DNA of 64,000 bases from Segniliparus rotundus DSM 44985 (GTDB lineage: Bacteria > Actinomycetota > Actinomycetes > Mycobacteriales > Mycobacteriaceae). The notes beneath the pieces are model-generated. The model had not been told where the DNA came from, ran no database searches, and was given only the letters and a program-made list of their open reading frames with translations. Made by a program: the position numbers and the translations under genes. Positions 41,231 to 50,192 of this stretch are shown one piece after another. Within the stretch, counting starts at the first letter, position 1. Every line of letters begins with the position of its first letter. The DNA is taken from assembly GCF_000092825.1 (NCBI RefSeq), contig NC_014168.1:1417946-1481945 (forward strand). The letters run 5' to 3'.

Positions 41231-42640
41231 ATGATGAAGTACCGCAACGGAATCCGGATCCAGCAGGGCTGGTTCCCGTGGGTCGTCGAAATCCTCGCCG
41301 TTGTGGCGCTTGCCTACGCTTTGAGCGGCAGCGGCCGAACAAAGCGGTGGTGGCTGCGCTGGGTTCCGGTCTCGTTGCTGGTGGCTGCCATTGCGGTCTG
41401 GGCCGTCTACCAGTACATCGATGAGAACGGCCTCGCGGGTGATCCGGCGCCGAACGCGCTCTGGTTCTGGGTCGGCATCTCGGCGGCTGCCATTGCCGTC
41501 CTCGTGCTCGGCTGGCGCGGGCAGTGGTGGGGCAGGCGCGCGGTCGCGCTGCTCGCCGTGCCATTGTCCCTGTTGTCTGTCGCCATCGTGGTGAACCAGT
41601 GGGTCGGCTATTACCAGACCTTGGAGCAGGCGTGGGATGAGCTCACCGCCGGGGCGTTGCCGAACCAGGTGGACGCCTCGGCCCTGCCCGCGCTGCAGGG
41701 GACCACGCAGACGGTGGGACGCGTCGTCGCGGTGAACATCCCCAACGACGCGAGCCACTTCACCCACCGAGCCGAGTACGTGTACCTGCCGCCCGCGTGG
41801 TTCGCGTCGAAGACGCCGCCGCGTTTGCCCGTGGTGATGATGATCGGCGGCGAGTTCGACACGCCGTCGCATTGGATTCGTGTGGGCGACGCGGCGCAGA
41901 TCGCCGACAAGTTCGCCGCCGAGCACGGCGGAAACACGCCGATCATGGTCTTCGTCGACACGAGCGGGAGCTTCAACACCGACTCGGAGTGCGTGAACGG
42001 CCCGAGGGGCAACTCGGAGGACCATCTCGTCAAAGACGTCCCGCCGTACATCGTCTCGGTCTTCGGCGCGAGCGCCGAGGCCGAGCATTGGGGCGTCGTC
42101 GGCTGGTCGATGGGGGGGACTTGCGCGGTCAACTTGTCCGTCCGCCACCCCGATCTGTTCAGCGGCTTCGTGGACATCGCCGGGGACATCCGCCCGAGCG
42201 CCGGGGACGAGCAGACCACGATCAAGAATCTGTTCGGCGGCGATGTCTCGGCGTACCAGTCGTACGCGCCGATCAACACGATCAATGCGCATGGCCGCTA
42301 CACGCGGACGGCGGGTTGGTTCCAAACGTCGAGCACGCCCCAAAAACTTCCGAAGGGGTTCAAGCTGAACCAGGCCGTCGCCGAAGGGAACGACGGGTTC
42401 GGCGGACGTGATCCTGCCGGTTTCATGGGATCGGGCGATTACCTGGGAGCCGCGCGCAAGATTTGCGACGCTGGCAGCAAACAGGGGATCGAGTGCGCTG
42501 TCATCGCAAAACCAGGGCGGCACACATGGGCGTTCGCGTCCACCGCGTTCCATGACGCCTTGCCATGGCTGGCAGGGTATCTTGGTACGCCGGGCGTGTC
42601 GCCGTCGCCGTTGCCCGCCTCGACCCCCGCCACACGCTAA
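41231..42640 (+). CDS. membrane-anchored alpha/beta-hydrolase (esterase, Ag85-like fold)
   Basis: 469 residues from ATG 41231 (ATG 41234 equally possible). The frame is open about 80 codons further upstream, but that part is low-complexity and overlaps the divergent promoter. Four membrane helices (about 15-32, 37-60, 71-91, 97-122) precede an outer esterase domain. That domain has YVYLPPAWF, the nucleophile S293 in GWSMGGT, VDIAG and the late histidine PGRHTWAF. The fold resembles mycolyltransferases and related esterases of mycolata. The downstream gene encodes a secreted paralogue lacking the membrane part. Confidence 0.78.
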   Translation: MMKYRNGIRIQQGWFPWVVEILAVVALAYALSGSGRTKRWWLRWVPVSLLVAAIAVWAVYQYIDENGLAGDPAPNALWFWVGISAAAIAVLVLGWRGQWWGRRAVALLAVPLSLLSVAIVVNQWVGYYQTLEQAWDELTAGALPNQVDASALPALQGTTQTVGRVVAVNIPNDASHFTHRAEYVYLPPAWFASKTPPRLPVVMMIGGEFDTPSHWIRVGDAAQIADKFAAEHGGNTPIMVFVDTSGSFNTDSECVNGPRGNSEDHLVKDVPPYIVSVFGASAEAEHWGVVGWSMGGTCAVNLSVRHPDLFSGFVDIAGDIRPSAGDEQTTIKNLFGGDVSAYQSYAPINTINAHGRYTRTAGWFQTSSTPQKLPKGFKLNQAVAEGNDGFGGRDPAGFMGSGDYLGAARKICDAGSKQGIECAVIAKPGRHTWAFASTAFHDALPWLAGYLGTPGVSPSPLPASTPATR

Positions 42641-42660
42641 CCGGATGATCGGAGTGCTTT

Positions 42661-43707
42661 TTGTCTTGGAATGTGTCCCCCTTGGCTGTTCGGCTCGGCC
42701 GGGTCTGCGGGGCTCTCGTCGTCCTTTCGGCCTTGTTCCTCAACAGCGCGCCCGCTTGGTCGGACCCTGACCCCGACCTGACCGATCCGATCCCGGGCGC
42801 GATCGAAGAAAAGGACGTCGCCGCGCTCCAAGGCACGCCGCAACCGTCTGGCAGCCTGGTCCGGGTGAACGTCCCAGACACCGTCAGCCATTTCCCCCGC
42901 CGCCCGGAGTACGTCTATTTGCCGCCTGCGTGGTTCGCCTCGAAGACACCGCCGCATTTGCCCGCCGTGATGATGATCGCGGGGCAGGGGGATTCGCCGG
43001 AATATTGGGCGCGCAATGGCGCGGCTGTGCAGATCGCGAGCGATTTCGCAGCGAATCATGGTGGCAATTCGCCGATTTTGGCCTTCGTCGATTTCGGCGG
43101 CTTCTTCAACGCGGACACCGAGTGTGTGAACGGGCCGAGGGGCAATGTCGAAGACCACCTCACGAAAGAGGTGCCGCAGTACGTCAATGCGAAGTTCGCC
43201 ACCACGAACTGGGGCGTCGTCGGCTGGTCCATGGGCGGCACCTGCGCGGTGACCCTCGCGGCGACCCACCCCGACCTCTTCAGCGGGTTCGTGGACGTCG
43301 TCGGCTATGAGCGGCCTTCGCTGCCGGACGGCGAGGACACCCTGGGCGCCCTGTTCGGCGGCAACAAAGCAGCACAGGACGCGCACGACACTCTCGCTGT
43401 GATCGCCCAGCACCGATACACCCGCACAGCCGGCTGGTTCCAAGTCACCGGCCACCCCGGCAGGGACAACGAGACGAAAGAGAATTCCGACGCCGACGTC
43501 TGGGTCGATCCCGATTCGACGAACGCCGCGAAAGCGCTCTGCGAAGCCGGTCGCAAATCGGGCATGTCCTGCGCGGTCTATGTTGGCCCTGGGCGGCACC
43601 TCTGGCCGTTCGCCCGTTCCACGTTCTCCGACTCGCTGCCATGGCTCGCCGGTTACCTGCACACTCCTGGCGTGCCAGAGATCGGGCTCGCCCCGTCGGA
43701 TCTCTGA
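42661..43707 (+). CDS. secreted alpha/beta-hydrolase (esterase), paralogue of the preceding gene
   Basis: 348 residues from TTG 42661 (GTG 42673 also possible). Signal peptide with cleavage near APAWS-DPDPD (about residue 34). The catalytic domain has YVYLPPAWFASKTPP, S190 in GWSMGGT, DVVGYERPS and PGRHLWPF with the histidine. Aligns over its whole length with the outer domain of the upstream protein, so the pair arose by duplication. Likely acts on envelope esters. Confidence 0.8.
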   Translation: MSWNVSPLAVRLGRVCGALVVLSALFLNSAPAWSDPDPDLTDPIPGAIEEKDVAALQGTPQPSGSLVRVNVPDTVSHFPRRPEYVYLPPAWFASKTPPHLPAVMMIAGQGDSPEYWARNGAAVQIASDFAANHGGNSPILAFVDFGGFFNADTECVNGPRGNVEDHLTKEVPQYVNAKFATTNWGVVGWSMGGTCAVTLAATHPDLFSGFVDVVGYERPSLPDGEDTLGALFGGNKAAQDAHDTLAVIAQHRYTRTAGWFQVTGHPGRDNETKENSDADVWVDPDSTNAAKALCEAGRKSGMSCAVYVGPGRHLWPFARSTFSDSLPWLAGYLHTPGVPEIGLAPSDL

Positions 43708-43760
43708 GCGAACAGATCTCTGGACCGGCCGGGTCCCTGGCGAACCGGTCGCAAAGGCGC

Positions 43761-44648
43761 TCACAAAGCGCTTTGCGCCAGTCGCAAAGCGCCAAGGGCT
43801 GGCGGTTGGTCGAGCGCTGAGATCTCAGTGAACCCTGTTTCGCGCAGCTTTTGGGACACGAGGGCGCGCAAAGCGAGGTCGCCGAGGAGCAAGCCCCCGG
43901 CTAACACGACTTCTAATGCGCCGCCCAATCGGCTTCGCACGGTTCGAGCGAGTTCGACAAGGGCGTCTGCCGCCTGTTCGCGGATTCGCACAGCGGCGGG
44001 CGTCCCGTTCTCCGCGAGGCGCAGGACCAGCTCCGCCCGGTTCGCCCAAGTCCGACGCTCCTGATTCGCGTAGGCGTGGTCGAGCAAATCGGTCGCCTTG
44101 CGGCACTGGCAATCTGCGAGGAGCGCTTCGCCGAGCTCGTCGTGCTGCTCGCCTCGGTCGCTCTGCCCGAGTGTGTGGCGGACCGCTTCGCGGAAGATCC
44201 AAAACCCGCTGCCCTCGTCGCCGAGCAGAGAGCCCCAGCCGCCCGCCCGCGCGCTCCGTCCGTCCACGGAACGGCCCAAGGCCACCGAGCCCGTGCCGCA
44301 GAGGAGCGCGACGCCGGTCTCTTTGCCAGCGGCGGGCAGCAAAAGCTCGGTGTCGTGCACGACATGGACCCGAGCCCCCGGGGCCAGAGCGAGCACTTTC
44401 TGCTTCAGGAAATCGACTTGGCGTTCGCTGTCCACGCCTGCCGCCCCGACGCAGATCGAGCCGATCTCTTGTGTGCGGAGCCGGGCGAAGATCTCGCCAA
44501 GGCGCTGGCCGGCAAGCTCGTTGCTGACTGACTGCGCATTTGCGCTGCCGGTGGTGAAATCCAGGACGCTCACTGCGTCCTGCGTTGCCAGAGCATGCGT
44601 TTTGGAACCGCCGATGTCAATTCCCAAGGCTATTCTCGTGTTCTTCAG
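43761..44648 (-). CDS. N-acetylglucosamine kinase-like protein (BadF/BadG/BcrA ATPase family), probable CTG start
   Basis: 295 residues if started at CTG 44648. Motifs: IALGIDIGGSKTHAL (phosphate 1), CVGAAGVDS, LLCGTGSVALGR and GGWGSLLGDEGSGFWI, typical of GlcNAc/glucosamine kinases. The first ordinary start, TTG 44627, would begin one residue before GIDIGG and remove the usual short leader. A strong AAGGAGG (44661-44655) lies 6 bases before CTG 44648, giving (M)KNTRIALGIDIGG. It phosphorylates an amino sugar, perhaps in cell-wall recycling. Confidence 0.78.
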   Translation of the reverse strand: MKNTRIALGIDIGGSKTHALATQDAVSVLDFTTGSANAQSVSNELAGQRLGEIFARLRTQEIGSICVGAAGVDSERQVDFLKQKVLALAPGARVHVVHDTELLLPAAGKETGVALLCGTGSVALGRSVDGRSARAGGWGSLLGDEGSGFWIFREAVRHTLGQSDRGEQHDELGEALLADCQCRKATDLLDHAYANQERRTWANRAELVLRLAENGTPAAVRIREQAADALVELARTVRSRLGGALEVVLAGGLLLGDLALRALVSQKLRETGFTEISALDQPPALGALRLAQSAL

Positions 44649-44772
44649 CAGCGGCCTCCTTGAACGGCTCCCCGCCTGGAGCCGCTCAGCTTTCCGCCCT
44701 CAAGGGGATGGTCGCGTGAGCGGACCCGGTCGCGGCGGGCATCTGTCGATTATGAACGCCAGGCGGTGCAAA

Positions 44773-44816
44773 CGAGAGCGCCCGGCCCGAAAGTCTTTTC
44801 GGGCCGGGCGCTCTCG
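44773..44816. terminator. perfect 20-bp hairpin, probable terminator of the 44828-45460 gene
   Basis: Left arm 44773-44792 and right arm 44797-44816 are exact reverse complements around a 4-base loop (GTCT). It lies 11 bases beyond the stop of the minus-strand secreted protein gene and lacks a T-tract, a common actinobacterial form. Confidence 0.85.
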
Positions 44817-44827
44817 CGCGGGCAGGC

Positions 44828-45460
44828 TCAGTTGCCGCCAGCCGGGGCCGCTTCCTCGGCGGGAGGAGCAGGCTCGTCGGCGGGAGGAGCAGGCTCGTCC
44901 GCAGAGGGCTGGTCCTCGTAGTTCGGCATCAGGTCTTCGCCGCAGTGGTTCGAGTAGACGCTGTTGAAGTTCTGGAACGCCTGGATGGCGCCCTTCACCG
45001 TGTCGAACATCTGGTTCGCCATCTCGTTCATCGGCGGGCGCGACCCGAGAGGGTTGGAGGCGTTGTCGAACGAGGTCGCGGTGTCGTCATTCACTTGGGC
45101 GAGGTTGTCGGCGGCGTCCCGCAGTTCGGGGAGGTCCACCCCGGCTTCGGCGGCCCGGAGCTCGTTGCTCGACTGGCGCAGCGACCGAGAAAGATCGCGG
45201 GCCTTGAAGAACAGGTCGATGATGTTGACGTTGCCGGTCTCCTGCTCCGGATGATCCGGGTGCGGGAGGGCAGGGGAGATAGTCTGAGCGATGCCGTGGA
45301 TCTTGTCCATGTTGACTGCGGAGTCGTGTGCGGCGCGGTCGATCGCGGCGCACGAATCCTGGGCTTCAGGGGCAGGATCCGCGTACGAGAAGGCGGCGAC
45401 GCCGTATCCGGCCACCGCGATGGAGCTCAGCAATGCAGTGGTCACGCGAGATGTTTTCAT
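44828..45460 (-). CDS. secreted helical protein with Pro/Glu-rich tail (paralogue A)
   Basis: 210 residues. Signal peptide (KTSRVTTALLSSIAVAGYGVAAFSYA-D), then a helical domain with one cysteine near each end (SCAAID and HCGED), which could form a disulfide. Conserved blocks ISPALPHPD, GNVN, SRSLRQSSNELRAA and LGSRPPMNEMA are shared with paralogue B. The C-terminus has a repeated ADEPAPP motif. ATG 45460 is preceded by GAAAGAGTCGA, also seen before paralogue B. I recognise no family. Confidence 0.65.
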   Translation of the reverse strand: MKTSRVTTALLSSIAVAGYGVAAFSYADPAPEAQDSCAAIDRAAHDSAVNMDKIHGIAQTISPALPHPDHPEQETGNVNIIDLFFKARDLSRSLRQSSNELRAAEAGVDLPELRDAADNLAQVNDDTATSFDNASNPLGSRPPMNEMANQMFDTVKGAIQAFQNFNSVYSNHCGEDLMPNYEDQPSADEPAPPADEPAPPAEEAAPAGGN

Positions 45461-45757
45461 CGGCAACTTCGACTCTTTCAGTTATGTGGCTCGTTGGGCC
45501 CTCAACAATTTGGCTGGGCGAGCAGCAGTGCGCTGCAATTCCAGCTTTGGCATGGAAGAACTGGACGCGCACGGCCAGAGCCGAGTGTTGCACCTGTCTC
45601 ACCGCCAACTCTGTGACGTGGCCTTTTCGGTGTGACGTGTGCTCTTCGGTGCGCCTGTTCTTCTTCGGACACTACCATGAAGACACAGAGGATTTAATAA
45701 ATCCCCAGTTCAGCGGTTCGTTTTCCCAGGAGATTCCCAAGTTGCGACCAGGCGCGG

Positions 45758-46519
45758 TTATTGTCCGGCGCTGTCCTCATCCGCTGGCTTTTGGCCGTCG
45801 TCGGCGGGGGGAGCCTGGTCCTCGTCAGCGGGCGAGGAGTCGTCAGCGGGGGGAGCCTGGTCCTCGTCGGCCTCCGGGGCGGCTTCCTCCGAGGGAGGCG
45901 CCTGGTCGTCGGCCGGTGCGGGGCTCTCGTCGACCTCGGCGGCTGCGGCGGCTGGGTTGTCCCAGTCCGGGCGCAGATCCACACCGCACTGTGCGGAGTA
46001 GAGGTCGTTGAATTGGTGGAACGCGTTCATGGTGTCGCCGATGTTCTGAACCATGCCGGAGGCAAGTTCGTCCATGGGCGGACGGGGCCCGAGAATATTG
46101 GAAGCAGAGTCGAAGGCCGCCGCCGTGTTCTCGTCCGCTTGGGCGAGTTCGTCTGCGGCAGAGCTCAGATCGGCGTCGTCCACGTTGCCCTGAGCGGCTC
46201 GCAGTTCGGCGCTGGCCCGGTGCAGCGACCCCGCGATGTCGCGCGACTGCAAAAAGAGTTGGATGAGGTTGACATTTCCGGTTTGCAAATCCGGGTCGTC
46301 CGGATGCGGCAGCGCAGGAGAAATAGTCGGGCCGATGTCGTGGATCTTGTTGACGCCGATGGCGGCGTCGTTGGCGGCCCCTGCCAAAGCGTCGCACGCT
46401 GTCGGGGAGTCCGCTGCGCCTTCCGGGGCCGGGGCGGCGTTCGAGAAAGCCGCAACGCCGAGCCCGGCGGTGGCCACAGCGCCCAAAATGGCCGCTGTCA
46501 TGCGAGATGTGTTCTTCAT
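45758..46519 (-). CDS. secreted helical protein with acidic repetitive tail (paralogue B)
   Basis: 253 residues with signal peptide (KNTSRMTAAILGAVATAGLGVAAFSNA-A) and the same helical domain as paralogue A (ISPALPHPD, TGNVN, LHRASAELRAA, LGPRPPMDELA, two cysteines). The tail is longer and highly acidic, with repeats of DEDQAPPADD. The 290 bases between the two genes contain no gene, so each probably has its own promoter. Function unknown; the tail may associate with the envelope or bind metal. Confidence 0.65.
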   Translation of the reverse strand: MKNTSRMTAAILGAVATAGLGVAAFSNAAPAPEGAADSPTACDALAGAANDAAIGVNKIHDIGPTISPALPHPDDPDLQTGNVNLIQLFLQSRDIAGSLHRASAELRAAQGNVDDADLSSAADELAQADENTAAAFDSASNILGPRPPMDELASGMVQNIGDTMNAFHQFNDLYSAQCGVDLRPDWDNPAAAAAEVDESPAPADDQAPPSEEAAPEADEDQAPPADDSSPADEDQAPPADDGQKPADEDSAGQ

Positions 46520-46799
46520 AGTGGGGTTCTCGACTCTTTTCCGTGGATGTGCGCGGGGTGTGATGTGCGGATGGGCGCGGGATCAGCGCGTTCTCGAGCA
46601 CGCTCGTGAATCGGAAAAAGCCTGTCACGGGCGCGCGGAACACGTCCAGTTGTGGGCCAAGTCTTGACTGTATCGTTGTTTTTCGCGCCCTGATTGTCAC
46701 CAGATTGTCATGGGTTTCCGGCTCGCAGGTCGTTGTTCCGGCTGTCGGCGGGGGAAAACAGTTCTCGCCATAGGCGGCTCCGCGGTAGAGTTGCCGCCC

Positions 46800-48428
46800 G
46801 TGATTGTGGCGAACGACCTTGAAGTGCGTGCGGGCAGCAGGACGTTGCTCGCAGCGCCAGGGACGGCGCTTCGGATCCAGGCGGGGGACCGGATCGGGCT
46901 TGTGGGCCGCAACGGGGCGGGCAAGACCACCACAATGCGTATTCTCGCTGGTGAGACGAAGCCGTACGGTGGGACGATATCCCGCACCGGGGAACTCGGG
47001 TATTTGCCGCAAGACCCGAGGGAGGGCGATCTGTCGGTGCTCGCGAAAGACCGGGTCTTCTCCGCGCGGGGCCTCGACACGATCCTTCGTGAGATGGACA
47101 AGCAGCAAGCGAAGATGGCCGAGGTCGTTGACGAGCGGGAGCGAGACCGCGCGATCCGCGCCTACGGGGAACTGCAGGAGCAGTTCGAGGCGAGGGGGGG
47201 CTACCTCGCCGAGAGCGAGGCCACACAGATCTGTGTTCGGTTGGGCTTGCAGGACCGCGTGATGGAGCAGGCAATCGGCACGCTCTCCGGCGGACAGCGA
47301 CGTCGCGTCGAACTCGCCCGGATTCTTTTCGCCGCGACTGAGGGCGGCGACGGGTCCGGCACGACGCTCCTCTTGGACGAGCCGACGAACCACCTCGACG
47401 CGGACTCGATCGCCTGGCTGCAGTCTTTCCTCCAACGCCACAACGGGGGCCTTTTGCTCATCACGCACAGCGTGGAGCTGTTAGACGCTGTGGTGAACCG
47501 GGTTTGGTACCTCGACGCGACGCGCGGCGAGGCGGACGTCTACAACACAAACTGGAAGACCTACTTGAAGACCAGGGCGCTTGACGAGGAGCGTCGGCGA
47601 CGCGAGCGGGCGAACGCCGAGAAGAAGGCGAGCGCCCTGCAAACCCAGGCGGCGAAGCTCGGCGCGAAGGCCACCAAAGCGGTTGCCGCGAAGAACATGG
47701 CTCGTCGCGCGGAGCAGATGCTCTCCGCGCTCGAGCCGGATCGGGTTGCCGACAAAGTCGCCGATATCCGCTTCCCCGACCCCGCGCCGTGCGGCAAAAC
47801 ACCGCTCACCGCGCAGGGCCTGTCGAAAAGCTACGGCTCCTTGGAGATTTTCGCGGGCGTGGACCTCGCCATCGACCGGGGTTCGCGCGTGGTGATCCTC
47901 GGGCTCAACGGCGCGGGCAAGACGACCTTGCTGCGGCTGCTCGCCGGGGCCGAGACGCCCGACACTGGCGCGGTCATAGCCGGGCACGGCCTCAAGGTCG
48001 GGTATTTCGCCCAAGAGCACGACACCATCGACCCGTGCGACTCGGTGTGGGACAACATCCGTCATGCCGCACCGGACGCTCCGGAGCAGCGCCTTCGCGA
48101 TTTGCTGGGCCAATTCATGCTCACCGGCGACCAGCTGTCGCAACCCGCGGGGACGCTCTCCGGCGGAGAGAAGACCCGGCTCGCGCTCGCCGGGCTGGTC
48201 TCCTCTGGGGCGAATGTGTTGCTTTTGGACGAGCCGACGAACAACCTCGACCCTGCTTCTCGCGAACGCATCCTCGGCGGTTTGCGCAAGTTCACCGGAG
48301 CGATCATTCTCGTGACCCACGACCCCGGAGCGGTGGAGGCCCTCGCGCCCGAGCGGGTCATCGTGCTGCCGGACGGCACCGAAGACCATTGGTCGGCGGA
48401 CTACTTGGAGCTGGTCGAGCTGGCCTGA
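46800..48428 (+). CDS. ABC-F family ATPase (Rv1473-like)
   Basis: 542 residues from GTG 46800, placed where homology begins (VIVANDLEVRAG). Two ATPase domains: GRNGAGKTT/LSGGQRRR/LLLDEPTNHLD and GLNGAGKTT/LSGGEKTR/LLLDEPTNNLD, linked by a charged helical segment (about 255-320); there is no membrane part. ABC-F proteins act on ribosomes, and some give antibiotic protection. TAGAGT (46786-46791) is placed for a leaderless start. Position upstream of the acn block matches M. tuberculosis. Confidence 0.9.
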   Translation: MIVANDLEVRAGSRTLLAAPGTALRIQAGDRIGLVGRNGAGKTTTMRILAGETKPYGGTISRTGELGYLPQDPREGDLSVLAKDRVFSARGLDTILREMDKQQAKMAEVVDERERDRAIRAYGELQEQFEARGGYLAESEATQICVRLGLQDRVMEQAIGTLSGGQRRRVELARILFAATEGGDGSGTTLLLDEPTNHLDADSIAWLQSFLQRHNGGLLLITHSVELLDAVVNRVWYLDATRGEADVYNTNWKTYLKTRALDEERRRRERANAEKKASALQTQAAKLGAKATKAVAAKNMARRAEQMLSALEPDRVADKVADIRFPDPAPCGKTPLTAQGLSKSYGSLEIFAGVDLAIDRGSRVVILGLNGAGKTTLLRLLAGAETPDTGAVIAGHGLKVGYFAQEHDTIDPCDSVWDNIRHAAPDAPEQRLRDLLGQFMLTGDQLSQPAGTLSGGEKTRLALAGLVSSGANVLLLDEPTNNLDPASRERILGGLRKFTGAIILVTHDPGAVEALAPERVIVLPDGTEDHWSADYLELVELA

Positions 48429-48433
48429 TCGAG

Positions 48434-48470
48434 CACCGGCCGCCCATGCCCGCGTGTGGCGGGCCGGGGT
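48434..48470 (+). terminator. possible terminator after the ABC-F gene
   Basis: An imperfect GC-rich hairpin (CCGGCC ... GGCCGG arms) follows the ABC-F stop and is followed by TTTCT. The stem has internal mismatches. Confidence 0.35.
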
Positions 48471-48554
48471 TTCTGGAGTGCTCGTCATGGGGCGGGGCTT
48501 CCATATCCGACTGCGCGTTCAGCGCCGGCCCCTGACGCCTTAGCATTGTTCGGC

Positions 48555-49073
48555 ATGACGAAAACCATCGCATGGACCGGTTCGGCGCTGTTGGCGTGCG
48601 CGTTGCTCGTCGCCCCGGCGCCCGCCGCAACAGCTGACCCGGATCCGAACGCGTGCCAGGCGCTCCAAGCGGCAGGCCCGAGGTTCCGCGATCTCGATCA
48701 GCAACGGGCCGCGTTGCAGGACCAGTTGAAAACCTTGCGCGGAGCCCATCCGCCACAGGGCGAGCTTGACAAATGGCGTGACCTGCAACGCCAGCTCGGC
48801 GACCTGTTCCGTCAGAGCCAGCACTTTTTGGAACAGACTGCGGACGGTGTGAACAACGATGTCGCTGAACAGGCCCTTCGCGATCAAGCCTCTGCCTATC
48901 AAGATCTCGCGGACGTCCAGGACGAGATCATTTCGTCCGAGGACGCCGACGGGGTGCCAGCCGAACTCACCGGCAGGTTCAACGACGCCGCTGGACGCAT
49001 CGCCCCGGCCGCGGACCGGCTCAACGCTGTCGAGAGGGATGTCTGCGCCAGCGCCCCCGCCGCAGGGAGTTAA
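48555..49073 (+). CDS. small secreted helical protein, unknown
   Basis: 172 residues: signal peptide ending near AATA-DPDPN (about residue 28), then a mostly helical, Gln/Asp-rich body with two cysteines, one right after the signal (NACQAL) and one near the end (RDVCAS). The same layout is seen in the two secreted paralogues at 44.8-46.5 kb, though direct similarity is not evident. TAGCAT (48541-48546) suggests a leaderless start at ATG 48555. Its stop directly abuts the convergent cupin stop. Confidence 0.6.
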   Translation: MTKTIAWTGSALLACALLVAPAPAATADPDPNACQALQAAGPRFRDLDQQRAALQDQLKTLRGAHPPQGELDKWRDLQRQLGDLFRQSQHFLEQTADGVNNDVAEQALRDQASAYQDLADVQDEIISSEDADGVPAELTGRFNDAAGRIAPAADRLNAVERDVCASAPAAGS

Positions 49074-49613
49074 TCACACTGCGCTGGTCGCGTTCGGCAC
49101 GCTTTTGCGGGCGACTGCCCTGTGCTGTTCCCAAACCAGGCTCTTGACGAAGTAGTTGTCGTACTGCTCCTGCGACTCGGCAAGCGCCGAGCGGTCTGCT
49201 TCGCCTCGTTCGACGGCGTCGAGCAGACGGAAGTATTCGAAGCGTTGCGTGCCTGGCGTGAGCACGCTGAAAAGGCGCGCAGAGCTGTCCGGCGCCGCTC
49301 CGAAGGCGTGGATTGTCCTCGGCGGCACGAAGAAGGTGTCGCCCTCGGCCACTGTGAGCACCGCCTCGTCGCACAGCACCTCGACCTTCCCCGCGACGAC
49401 GTAGAACAGCTCGCCCGACTTTTTGTGCAAGTGCGGCGAGGCCCCGTGCGCGCCGACGGCCAGCCGAATCTCCAGGGCCCCGGCCAGGCCGCTGGTGGCC
49501 TCGGCGTCGAAGATCAATCTGTTCTGACTGCCCTCGGCGATTGCCCCCAGTATCTCTTGATCCGCCTGGCGAACGATCGGGGGAGTGTTTTTCGAGAAGA
49601 ATTCTTGTGCCAT
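49074..49613 (-). CDS. cupin-domain protein
   Basis: 179 residues. Conserved cupin pattern: GASPHLHKKSGELFYVVAGKVEVL (HxH...E) and FFVPPRTIHAFG, so the metal ligands two His, one Glu and a late His are present. Similar stand-alone cupins are dioxygenases or binding proteins of unknown substrate. ATG 49613 follows an AGGAGAAAGGA site. Confidence 0.75.
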   Translation of the reverse strand: MAQEFFSKNTPPIVRQADQEILGAIAEGSQNRLIFDAEATSGLAGALEIRLAVGAHGASPHLHKKSGELFYVVAGKVEVLCDEAVLTVAEGDTFFVPPRTIHAFGAAPDSSARLFSVLTPGTQRFEYFRLLDAVERGEADRSALAESQEQYDNYFVKSLVWEQHRAVARKSVPNATSAV

Positions 49614-49808
49614 GAAGTGTCCTTTCTCCTGCTGGCTCGCGTTCTTGCCGACACTAATAGCTCAAGCGCACTTGAGATCAAGAGAATTGTCCGAGATGAC
49701 GCGAGCGGCTTGCATGAGTTTTCGATCACCCTTTCCCGACCATTCTGCCGATATCGCGCTACTATGGTGAAGGTCTTGATGCAACAGGTCGAGCCCAGGA
49801 GGAGCGCC

Positions 49809-50147
49809 ATGGCAGCAACTCAATCGAAATCTCCCACCGCGAAGCCTTCGCCGCGCGCCGCGAAGAGCGCGTCGGTCAAAGGTCCTGCGAGCAAAACGAA
49901 AGCTGCTTCAGGGCTTCGGCGCAAAGGAACCCGTGTGCTCGGTTCGGACCGGGCCGAACTCCAAGCCGATCTGAAGGCGAAATACGAGGCGGGAGCGAGT
50001 ATTCGCAGTCTCGCCCAAGAGACGGGCCGCTCCTATGGATTCGTCCACAAGGTGCTGGTCGAGTCGAAGGCCGCATTGCGCGCCCGAGGCGGGGCGCACA
50101 CCCCCGAGCTTGAGCCGGCGAAGAAAAACGGCAAGACGAAGAAGTAG
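49809..50147 (+). CDS. helix-turn-helix protein, Rv1473A-like
   Basis: 112 residues from ATG 49809 with ribosome site AGGAGGAG. N-terminal about 45 residues are Ala/Lys/Ser-rich and disordered; then AELQADLKAKYEAGASIRSL, followed by ETGRSYGFVHKVL, forms a clear helix-turn-helix. The tail is lysine-rich. The core matches the small Rv1473A protein found between the ABC-F gene and acnR in M. tuberculosis. Likely a DNA-binding protein; target unknown. Confidence 0.78.
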   Translation: MAATQSKSPTAKPSPRAAKSASVKGPASKTKAASGLRRKGTRVLGSDRAELQADLKAKYEAGASIRSLAQETGRSYGFVHKVLVESKAALRARGGAHTPELEPAKKNGKTKK

Positions 50148-50192
50148 GCTCTTGCTCGGCGGCGCTCTGGTCGCCGCGCGGAAAAGCCCGGC

